A stretch of DNA of 64,000 bases, from assembly GCA_944472155.2 (NCBI GenBank), contig OX235271.1:26606977-26670976 (forward strand), read 5' to 3'. Positions 43,301-55,800 of the stretch are shown here, in pieces (positions within the stretch are counted from its first letter, which is position 1; each line of letters opens with the position of its first letter). The notes beneath the pieces were generated by a model. The model was not told where the DNA came from. It saw only the letters and a program-made list of their open reading frames with translations, and did not search any database. The position numbers and the translations under genes were made by a program. Origin of the DNA: Trichobilharzia szidati (taxonomy: Eukaryota; Platyhelminthes; Trematoda; Strigeidida; Schistosomatidae).

Positions 43301-46300
43301 AATTATTTCAAATACTGTTAGCTGTCTGTATTGGTTGTGAAAATGTATAAATACCATTTCCTAAATAAGATTCTTTGTCGTCGTAGTCGTAGTTGTTGTA
43401 CTACAATACACAGTCAGAGACCAGACTTCGTCTTTTGATATTTGCGTGGTTCGCTGAATCGGAAGGTACCAGAAGCAGATAGGCATATTAGTCAGGCGCA
43501 GACAGAACAAGGCGACAACGTCCTCATTTAATTCCGCTACAGTTACAACAATGCCTGCAGATCGATAATTGAAAATTAATCTAATGCTCACCAGTGACTG
43601 ACTACGGGATAAAGTTGCCTAGAGTCCCAGTGGGATGTACCAAGCAAGTCAGGTAAGAGGACTAATCCTCGACGATAACATGGACTATTGCATTCACGCA
43701 CTATATATATCTCAATTCATCACAATGACTGAGTCGTCAGATGATTCACATCCCTGGCGGGATCATATGTATTTACTGTTGAGGAGTCCCGAAATAGGAC
43801 AAAACCAATGTCCAATACTCCCTCAATTTGAAACATAACTTGAAGACAATCGAATCCCTGTAAGCCAACACTTGAAAGCATTTATAAAAAGGAAAAAGGT
43901 GAAAACAGTCATAAGGAACAAGACATCAAAAGTGTTAAGTGTTTAGAAAAAAAAGGAGCAACTGCTTTAAACTATATATACTTACATTCATTAGGTTGTT
44001 CCTTCGGGAGAAGAAGAGAATTATCGAACAGCAGATCTAAAACACAAAGAACAACGATTAGACTGGAAGCCGTCTAGTTCACATATATTAAGTTGAAGAT
44101 TACAAACACAACAGTCAGAAAAACGATAAACTCAAAATTGAAAAAAGGATGCAGATTACAGATTTATTCGGCCGTCTAGCAAAAAACAAAACTTTAAAAA
44201 CCATAACGATTAAAGCTGAACAACGTTTAAAAAAAAAACTACAGATATTTGACCAGTTTCACCTGTCTTCGTGATGGAATAATACGCGCAACATAGAACC
44301 TGAGGAGGTTATGTTAGGCAATATGTATACGGACACACTGTTTACCCTCATACCACACACAGTAGGATAGCTAAAATGATAATGATGACCAAGTCGAAAA
44401 GTCAAACTTATCCTTAGAATATCTATGTCTTGGAATGACTAAAGGTGAGAAGTGAGGCCTACAGTCGGTATTTAACACACAGCGAGAATCGTTGACTGAA
44501 TTGTTCAACGTAGAACTTTGTAGTGTTCAAGTTGTCACAGTTTGGAAAAACAAACACATACACACACAATAGATAAATATGATCAAACTGCAATAATGGA
44601 GGAAAATATACGGAAGAAGGTATACTTAAATAAAGATAAGTGGACATTTTCAAAACCTGTATCATAACAGGGAGTAAATGCATTTTGTACTGTCTTATAA
44701 CGATTTTGAATCATGCCCCTAACAGTAAGTAACTATTGGTATTCAAGTGTCTTGATGGCCACATTCAGGTAGTCTAAACCTCTCCACATAACTCAAACCA
44801 ACATTCAACAAGACTTTATGGATTGATGCCAGGTCTTGGTTTCACCACCCAACACTCTTTTCCAACCTAATCACATGTCATTTAACATTACTCAATGGTG
44901 AAAACGATCGATGGCTTGGTATCAGTAACCACATTATACCAGTCAACAGGCGAAACAGAAGGTGAACATCTGCTGTCAGAGACAGTTAACCTTTTCAAAT
45001 CTTCCACATCCAACGGCCCTGTCTCATAACCATTAAAAAGGACAGACGGACAGAACTGCTGCGCAATACACATGTCCTTTGGTCGATATCACTTTTAGGC
45101 TAGAGAGATGACGTAAGTCGGTAAATATCACACGATTTCGTCAGCAATCAGTCCGTTGCGTTGGAGCCGATGCAACTTCCAAAATATGTGAAGTGATCAA
45201 CCTACTCAACCACTTGATCAGTCTCTAGCTTCAAATTATGAGCTGATTTAGACACCAGCATAATGTTACATTTGACAGGGGGTGAGTCGATTTCAAACAT
45301 CCAAAGATTCCTGCTCAAGGTGTTTAGATGACTCAATATCCTCACCTAGATGGACAATATTATATGCATCCTGGTAACAAGTCAATCCTTATATCTTATG
45401 AGTCGGTCAGTCGGTCGGTTTTCGACATAGAACTTTGCACATATGTGCGCCAGTTCAAGTCGCCACACTCCATGTAGCACACAAAGGAAGAGAAGAAAGT
45501 AGGAGAAATTCATAATAGAGACAGTAAACAGAGGTGTGAGACAAAGGAATAGTAATAACGAAGAACAAAACAGTTTCATTGGAAATCATAAGTCACAAGG
45601 AGTGGATGCATCTGCAACAGCCACTGAGAACGATTTTGACCCATGTCACCAATTGTTTCGAACCATTGGTTTTTACCGTCCCGAGGACCCCAACCAGGAA
45701 GTCTACATCTTCCTACGTGGCTTAAACTAATTAACTGTTGTGGATTTCATTGACTAATAAAGCCATGTTTTGGTTTGACCGCCGCTAGCTCTTTTCCAGC
45801 CTGGCCCTATATCAGTTAACATTGCCCGTCGAGTAAGGCTATCGATGGCTAGACATACGTAGCACATGTCCTAACCATCTCAGTCGATGTAATTTCGCAG
45901 TCTCGTCGACTGATTCCCCCGCCTTACCTAGCACTCGACCGATGCCTAACCTCAATATCTTATGAGTAATATCAAAATATAATAGTATTATATGTAAAAA
46001 GAGTAAATATTGACTAGTAAAGTATATACATACCGCCAAAGAATAATTTCAGTAATCTAGTGACATGTGAACGTTGGTTGGCGATTGCACAAACACGTAC
46101 TTCAATTGCATACAAACGAAGTATCCAATTTTTACGATTCAACGACAAAGCTTCGAGTACTAGAGGGCAAAAGAGAGAAGAGAGAGAGAGTAGTTGTCGG
46201 TAATTATAATGAACAAATGGCTTTATACGAAATATACATAGGTAGGTGGTCAGAAAATGTATACCAGCAGGGAATACACGACCAATCAGTGAAAATCATA

Positions 46301-49300
46301 CAAATAGGCATGAACCTACCGGCTTTCTGACGAGGTGTAAAGCTTTCACAAATATTTCCACTGTTACTTGAACTGAATGCTGAATGACAAACATCTGACT
46401 GTAGATATTTCCCAAGCAGATCATGATTACTTCGAAGAAAGCGTAAAAATGGTTCTGATGTCAGAGAATCAAAGGCTAATTTATACAGGATTTGCCAAAT
46501 TAAAGCAGTAATCCAGTGTAATGTACAAGCAAATTCATACGGCAAACTTGATGTAGACTGTAACCAATGCGAGGTTGTATCTAACAATTCAAGCATACTA
46601 TGCAAACATGTTCTTTGTTGATCAGCAATACCAGCATCCTGAAAGTTTTGTTTTTAGAGATAACAAAAAAACATTAGAAGAAAAATAGGAGTTATTAGAC
46701 TTGCTTAATTGAAATTAATAATAATAATAATAATAATTTGCTTTATTCCAAAATAGTGTAACAACAGAAGACAAGGGCCAGGCAACAGATTCTTTATTAA
46801 GGAAATCAAAGCATATTTATATATTTTCATGTATATTATTATAGATTAGTTAAGTAAACAAACTCAGTCTTCTGATTGGTTGTTCCTCACCTAAAGTAAA
46901 TCTTTCATCTCTTTGTGACTGTTTCTTGAATGTCAGATCATCTATATGTTAACTGCATCCGCCTACGCAAAGTCTGCTGTGGTCGGTTTTGAATCAGTCT
47001 TTGTTCACATTTTCTCACGACAAGTCTTGAGAACGTTAACATTGACGTAAATTACTGTCCACCAATTTGGCTAGTAGACAGCTCTCACCACAACAGTACT
47101 TGTGTTACAGAATGGAATTCTCAGCATTTTTACTACAGTACTGCATCCAGTTAGTACATTATCAATAAATGGAATTCTACATAGATTAAGGAAATCTCAG
47201 TTCATTATTACAACAACACATTGGCATGTCGGTAGTAAAGGTAAAGCTGAACAGTGTTTGAAGGTGTTAGAAAAGTAGATGGTATCATGTTTACTGGCGT
47301 AAGCGAGAGAAAGAAACAAAGCAGCACATAACGGAAAGAAAGAAAAAAAGGAGAGAGAAAAGAAAAGAAAAGAAAAAAATGTTGTACCTATAGGTACACG
47401 CCTAATGCTTTCTTTATCGCACAGAACACGAGCTAAGTAGGGTATGGTTGAGTTTTTGTACTTGCTGGTGCGAGCATATAGTTTTCTATATAGGCTTCTG
47501 GTTTTGCCTGATGAAATGCAAGGGGAAAGTTGTGAGTGAAGAGGCTGGTGTGAGTTAGATAAAATGGATTTGGCCCATTTTTCACATGAGTCCATGTGCC
47601 TGTCAACCAGAATATTAACAAGCTGGTTAGGTGGCATGTTGCTTAAGTATTAAATATTCAAATGAAGATCAGAAACATGAGTTTAATAATGAAAAAAGGG
47701 AAAATCGAACCTCACCTACTTTCACCAAAGTTAGCGATCCCGGATAGAATCACACTAACATTACTCAGTGTCTAGGACATATTAAATGTGACTCATAGTA
47801 TGCAAAAATATTTGTACTACAGGTTGACCGAGTTGATTCGCACTAGATGTTACAAGGCCAAAACTAATGTTCTCTTGCATCTGTAACATTCATCACTATG
47901 GTTAGATAATGCAGTTACAACTGACTTCAGTTATGCGTGCTAGGCACGTATTATATGAGGTCTCTCAAACTGAAGTAGGTGGAGTAGAACTCGAATCCGG
48001 GACTCGTTTGGTTGCAAACAGAGTAACTCAACCAATAAGGCGGATTGCTACCCTTATAACTGATCCCATACATAAATATCGTGAAGATATGCTCTCATCG
48101 ATCTCGTTATGGACATTATCTCTTCAAAAATCACACATACACACACACACAAGATCTACCTAAAATTGAAGTTCACTGGATAATTAAAAACTCCAATGAA
48201 ATATGGGGGTAAAACTAGTTCAGCAGAGGAATGATGGATCCGCAACTTCCATATACATACACAGTGACATGATGATATCCTACGCAACTACTAATACCTA
48301 CTTTGAACTGCACAACTGGGTTGTATGATCAGCCCTCACAAAATAATTATGGTGCACTGGAGTAGATTATTGCCCCTCCAGTTAACAATTGGGGGAGAGT
48401 TAACTTCATTCTATCTGCTCTAACAGATTCCTGGCGCTTCTGTGCCATATATCTTCTCCATTTTCTTGAAATCTGACCAGCCTTCCTAATCCCCAGTCAC
48501 CGTGTGAACATTCCTCACGCTTATTTTGGAGACTAAATTGCAGCGCTACACACATCGTCATTGAACAAAGCATATAACAAATATGAATAAGGAAATTGAA
48601 ATGGATTGGGTGCATGATGAGTGATAGGATCCCACACACTTTGTTATTGTTCAATTATTTTAACAACTGTTAATCTCGCATAAGTGGTATATCATCATTC
48701 CCACGCATTTTGATATTGACTATTATGACCAATTATTTCAAATACTGTTAGCTGTCTCTATTGGTTGTAAAAATGTATAAATACCATTTCCTAAATAAGT
48801 TTCTTTGTCGTCGTCGTAGTAGTAGTAGTAGTAGTTTGTCGTAGTTGTTGTACTACAATATGCAGTCAGAGACCAGCTTTTGTCTTTTGATATTTGCGTG
48901 GTTCGCTGAATCGGAAGGTACCAGAAGCAGATAGAATAACCCGACAACGTCTTCATTAAATTCCCCTACCGTTACAACAAATTGGCGACGGGGTTTTACC
49001 TTAATCCATTGCAGTTATAACAATGAGGAGACTGGTGTGTTGGTGGCACAGCGGTTAGGATCTCGCTTCGCCAGAAATAAAGCTGGTAAAGAGGAAAGGT
49101 TGGACATGAGGCTAGCAACCCCATCCTGTGAAAATAAACACTGCTACAGAAACTTGAAGCTTCTAGCTTGAAGCCCTATGTTCCACTGGGGACGTGAAGG
49201 AATAAAAAAAAAATGAGGAGACTGCTGATTGACATCATGCGCTAGCTATAGGCCATCGAGTGGAAACCTAGTGAGGAGTGGCAAGTCAGGCATGAGGCCG

Positions 49301-49764
49301 AGGGTGACATGGAGGAGATCGTGTGAGGGGGGAATGAAAGATTATAGGCAATTGTATAGCCAATTAAAAAAGACCGCACACAACAGGGTGAAGTGGAGAT
49401 GTGCTGTTGTAGCCCTATGATCTCTACTCGGTACCGAAGGGAATAATAACTGAGTTCAGATCAGTCGATACAACTTCTAAATTCTAGAAAATGTTTAATT
49501 GCTCAGAACTTTATAGCACATAGTTGATTATATGGTAAACAAGAGCAATGATTGTTTTAAACACACACGCACGCATACACACACACACACAAACTTAATT
49601 CGCAGATCAAATGAACTAAATGGGAAGAATATACCGACCAATATTTAGTGAATGGCGGCTGCATGAGACTTTTGTACTAAGAATATACACACGTTGGTTT
49701 AATTGCATGATTTAAAATTAGGCTAGTGGTAAGTTATCGCATCAATGTACACATGCATTGTATG

Positions 49765-49809
<45 letters not shown>

Positions 49810-52800
49810 GAATATCCACTTTTATTCAGAACTGTGTTACTCGGAACGGAACAGATTTTTGATGTACGAGGCTACGAAACACGTATTGTGAGAGAGGTGG
49901 GGATGGTGCGAAGAATAGCCTGAAGCAGAATTCAATTCAATACCTTCAAAGCTGAAAAAAATAAACGACAAGATTGGACTTTAGATATCCTAGGAGCGAG
50001 AATGCATCGATGACTCTGGAATGAGCAACTGTGTAACGAAGTAAGGTTTGGTTACCTACCTCAATCCTAACCCTAACCCAAACCAAAAACTAACCATATA
50101 TCCTGTTTGATATCATTACACTCCACTCCACTCCACACTTTCCTCATGGATATAATGTTGTTCATCTGGTTTAACTACCTTGCACTGACTGAACGTTCCA
50201 ACGTCATTAGCGAGTTCGCGCCTATTGGGTGTGTTTAACGCTTAAATTAGCCGAATAAACGTCAGAATTTTTTACTGATAAGTTTAGTAAAAGTATACAG
50301 TGCTGTGCTTATGGTTAATAAATCACTTGACATAACCTCCTCACAATCCATCAGTAGCGCATAGTGAAATAGGCCATAAGAGTATTTTACAACCTGAAAT
50401 ATATGTGTCTGTGATAACTATGTCAATTTTTGAAATTCTGAAAGATACTCAACTAGAAAAGACTGGGTCATTAACTCAGATCACCTGCCGAAAGCAAGAG
50501 TTAAGGTGAGAGAAAAATATGTACAGGATGTAGTACAATAGGTATACTTGATGATAAATAAAACAATATCTGAATACATACATACCTGTAGATTTGAACG
50601 TGAAATAGCTTTACAACTATCAAAACGAAAACCACACAACCAATGTACAAGATTAGGCGCTGGATGATCCATGACTGCCAACAGGATTTGATGGAATGAT
50701 ATCGATATCGGTACTGAACTTGAGTTACTTGTAATTTCTAGATTTTTTATATAAACGAAATAAAAGGGTTATTTTGAAAGAACGTCAAAATATGTAGCAT
50801 AGCATAACCAGACAACCCAATAGTGATAATACTTGATTACATTAATCGACAGAAGTAAAATGAAACACAAGTCCTAAATTGATTGTATTTTGTGGATGGG
50901 GACTGGCTGGGGAATCCAGAATGAGAACTTCGTCCTATTTTGGACTCATCATCTGAATGCACCTGCAGTCTCTAGTGTTCAGTGGTGTTCCTTCTGAGAA
51001 TCGAATGTAAGACCCACCAAAGTGTGTCATTCACTGGACCGCTTGGGTCACAAAATGATATGCACATTCTGGATCCCATTGCTAGTCACTATCATCCACC
51101 AAGTAACTTCTTGTCAGTCCACAGACATTGTCGCAGCGTCCTTACCAAGAGTCAACGTGCCAATAGACACCGAACACTCAGGTTCAAAATAATCAATCCG
51201 TGGAAAATAGAAAAAATTAACTTGGAAAAAATAAATTCTGTCTATTTAAAAGACAGAAAGAATGGGTTCATTGACAACAGTAATCAAGTGAAAACGAAAG
51301 AAACGTTACTCGACAACCACTTGCAATTTCATGCAGTTGACAGTCAGCCACACGCCTGTTTTGCGACGGCTAGTAATACTACCCGTTTTCCCAAACTTTG
51401 GTAGGTACAGTGAGGCTCGAATCAGTAACCTGTTTGTTGGAAGTCGAGCATTTAGATTAAATCAGCCACCGTGTTCCCAATAACAACAATAAAAATAGCT
51501 CATTTTGTGAAAGGAAACTGCAGAGTTAACAATTCAGATATGCTAAGTAGTTTAATTCATGAGCTCGCCTTTCTTTGATTAACACCACACATCTAATGCC
51601 GACACCTTTCTTAGTGTATTTCTCCATCACACTCCAGCAATGACATTACGCCTTTAAGCTGTCGTGTCTTAAAACGGGTTTTCGGCTGGCTAGTAGACGC
51701 GGCTTTGTTGGGTGTGATCAGACATTATTCAAAGGTCAAAGATGAATAAATGCTAAAACGTTGAACGCGCTTTTCATCTTCACTAGCCAGCAATCCATTG
51801 AGACCTATGAAACATTCAAACATTCAAAAAGTTAGGTGATCAAAATAATTCGTCATTGCACACAATAAAATTGGGAACTGATAACGACGAACAGTCCAAT
51901 GGCACGATTCAATATCTAGCTTAACAAAGGCAAAATGCCTTTCTTTACGTGGAACTTTACGTCTAACTTTGAAACTACTCATATTGTCCCATATTGACTG
52001 GTAGATAACTACTGAATATGTCATCATCGGCATCATCTTGTATGGTAGGCAGTAGTACAAGGCTAACGGTAACTACTGTCAAACAAACCTTTCGTATACT
52101 ATCATAACAACTTCAGATTACTGTTCTGGAAGACAAGGTTACTTTACAACAATACCCCCCTCAAATACAACGGCATGGAAAATATAAAAGTAAAAAAAAA
52201 TGATGAAGGCAACAATACTCACGATAGAACCAATCCCCAAATGCCGTACTATAATAATCATTACTAATCATTCGATTATGCGTAATGCGTATATCGCTCC
52301 AATTAGAAAAGTATGTATACGGCATGTAAGCAGTCCAACGTTCCCAGGCTTGATTAGGAAAATACCAATTGGTTGTTTGTACAGGGAAAGCGGCATCCAG
52401 TCGCGCGGCACAACTTGCTGGTGCAGGTAGGCGAGCTGAAAATGTGCCAACAGTGTGTAGTAATAAAGCTAATTCATTATCCCTGTCACCATATAACCAT
52501 TCATCTGTAAAGGCAAAATGTCCATCATTGTCTAAATAATGCAGCATTGTAGATTGATCATCAAGTGAAGGACTGAATGTTGAATTAATTGTTGTATTAT
52601 TTGTTGGCCATTGAATTAAATGCGCAAATGCTCCAAGCAACTGATTACGTGTTTTCTGTGTACATAAAATGCGCAAAACAAAGCAAAAATATATATATGT
52701 TATTATATTATTAATGTCCCCTTAGATTCCTAATAGAAAATAGGGCCCCACTTTGTACCATTTCATGCGGTCCTATTTAGCTGGAGGGCGACGGTTGCCC

Positions 52801-55800
52801 ATAGTCTCTGATCTTCTCCATGTCACTCGAAGCGATGACTCGCTCGTTGTTTTCCATTCCGGTGGCCTGGTTGGTGCGCGATGTCATTCGACGGTCTCCT
52901 CAGTGTCTGCCCAATCCATCTTTAGCATGTTTGTTGAGCAATAGGTTCTTGAAAAAAGACATTACTAAGAGTAATATTCATCACAATTGGAAATATCCAA
53001 AGTGCAGCAAAACTTAATAAAGACAATAACATGCTTAACCTCAAGTATGGAAAATAATAATCCGGAAGAATAAAAATATAAAACAAATATAATCAAAAGT
53101 TATAGATGAACAAAGTGGTGTTGACAAAGTAAATACGCCAGTGAGTTATCCCAGTTACAACGAGGATAAAAAACACATTATATCGTAACGAGTTTGATCA
53201 CCGATTGATATAAATTAGAAAACCATTGAAAACTACCGACAAGTACTGGACAGCTGTTTCAGACTAGTTAGAGAGACTCACTGGTAGTAGACACCCACCA
53301 GGTTTCAAACTCAGGACCTTTCGGTTACAAGGGAAGCTCATAGACCATTCAGTCACTAGGATCTGACTCAATGACCAGTCCATGAATTCTCAGTTCTACC
53401 AATTCGCGATTTTAACGCAACCACCAGCCAATGTCATCAGAGTGATTATTTGTCCTTACTCCCGACCGGGTGGTAGAAGTTAGAATTCATGGACTGACCA
53501 ATGAGTCAGATTCCAGTAAGTAGCTGAATGGTCTACGAGCCACCCTTGTTCGAAAGCCAGTGGGTGTGTAATACATATGAGTTGACTTGAAGGCGGCCTT
53601 CGACTCTGTGGATCAAAAGGTACTATGGCAATGTTTGACTGTGAAGGGAGTGCCAAGAAAGTACATTGCACTAATCAAGGCACTCTACTCAAACTCACGT
53701 AGCTGTGTAAGGGCTTATGGGGAATTGTCATCTGAATTGATAACAACCAGTGGTGTCCGTCTAGGAAGTCCACTTTCCCCTTTTCTGTTTAACTTCATCA
53801 TAGATATGCTAATGGTAGTATCCTTAACTGAACTTAACGACTTAGGAATCAACTTGTTACCAGGGAACAGTCTTATAGACTTAGAATATGCAGATGACAT
53901 AATCCTGTTACGGGAGGATGCTGACAAAATGCAGAGTCTTCTGAACACCTTGAGCAGCAATCTTCGTATGTTTGGCATGTGATTCGCCCCTGTAAAACGT
54001 AAGTTGCTGCTACAGGACTGGACTACGTCAACTCCTAGCTTAGTGATAGGGAGTGAAGTGATAGAACATGTTGACCAATTCACCTATTTGGGAAGTTGTA
54101 TCAACACCAACGGATTGATTGGTGACGAAATCTCAGCACGGATCCAAAAAGCTCGAGCTGATTTCGCTAACTTACACCGTCTCTGGCGTAGGCGTGACAT
54201 CCGACTATCAACCAAGGGACGTGTGTACTGCTCAGCAGTTCGCTCCGTCCTTCTCTATGGCGGTGAGACGTGGCCATTGAGAGCGGAAGACATGAAGAGA
54301 TTGTCTGTTTTTGACCACAGATGTTTACGATCTATTTCTCACGTTAGGTGGCATAATAAGGTAAGTAATGTTGACGTTAGACGTAAAGTGTTGGGCAAAG
54401 AGGGTAAATCAATCGAAGAGGCTATAAAGTTGCATAGATTGAGATGGCTAGGTGACGTGCTGCACATGCCTAACCATCGCCTCCCCCGACGGACGGGCAT
54501 TACTAGCTGATATAGGTACAGGTTGGTTGGAAAAGAGTAAGTGGTGGCCAAACAGAAACATGGCCTCATCAATCCATGAAATCCTTGACAGTTAAACTGA
54601 GTCAGGTAGGGAGATGCAGACTTCCGGGTTGGGGCCCGCCCTCAGGACTCTAAGAATCAATGGCTGGAGACAATAGGTGACATGGCCCAAAATCGTTGTC
54701 AATGGCTTACGCAGATGTATTCAGTCTCTGTAATCTTTCATATTCCTTTCTACCATTACTCATTCTGTTTCACTCTTATACTTGTCAAAACTCTATTGAT
54801 TCTCTTCACTCATTTTCTTGTCTGCCTTTGTGTGCTATTTGGAACGTGGCAACTCGAACTGGTAGACTTCGGTGCCAAGTTCTATGTTGAATCCAGACAG
54901 GCAGACACAGAATACAGATGAATCAAAAACTAGGCTGAAACAACTGCCCAGTACTCCCGGATTTTCCAAAGGTTCTCTAGAAGATATCAATCCGTGATAA
55001 AACTCGAAACAAAACCAATTCCTATTAACAAACTCTTGAACATAATATTATGATGAAGTCCTAACTATATCACCTACAATATATAACCGGATTTTCCAGT
55101 TGCCTTCCAAATGCCAACCACCAGATAATCTAGATTCCATGACACGGATTAGAAAATAACTGTTCGAAATCTTCACTGACAACACATATATTCATTCTTC
55201 ATAATCTGCCTTAGTATTATTTTAGTTAAATATTTGACTTTGAGGTAAAACTAACTGTAGCCTGTCAGGTGAGAGAAATTTACAACTTTACTTACGAAAA
55301 AAATGACGTAATCGCCACCTATCTAAGCTAATATATACTCAGTGGCTAAGAGCGGGTAATTGTAAGTGCTGTTGTTGATGTTTGAACTCAATTACCTGGA
55401 ACAGGTATAGCATGCACCAACCAAGCTATAAAGCACGCCTATTATGTGTCAAGGTTGATCATACTACCCCCCCCCCAGATGTCCACAAACTGAAGAAGGT
55501 GGAGTTGGATTCGAACGCGGGACCTCCTATAGTTGAAGGCCAAGTGCTTAAGCCACATCTCTACAACCAAAAATTGTGGTCAAATAGCAGGAGTCTTCTC
55601 AAAACTCTTCATAATTGAAAACAAAATGCACCAATACGTCGTAGTATACTCGATCCCATATGAGCACCAACAATGTGTCATTTGCACTACAAATAGTCTT
55701 AGCCTTAGTATAACAACAACAAAAATTAACAGAATTAAAATTAGATGAATACACTATACACTCACTTCATCAGATGTTAATAAAGCCAATAAATCTGTAT

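Noticed and set aside
50077..50095. Interstitial telomere repeat (CCTAACCCTAACCC)
   Set aside because: Only two imperfect units; compatible with chance.
50982..51404. 140-codon plus-strand frame as a gene
   Set aside because: Low-complexity Lys/Asn content, no recognisable domain, lies across an intron and decayed SINE pieces.
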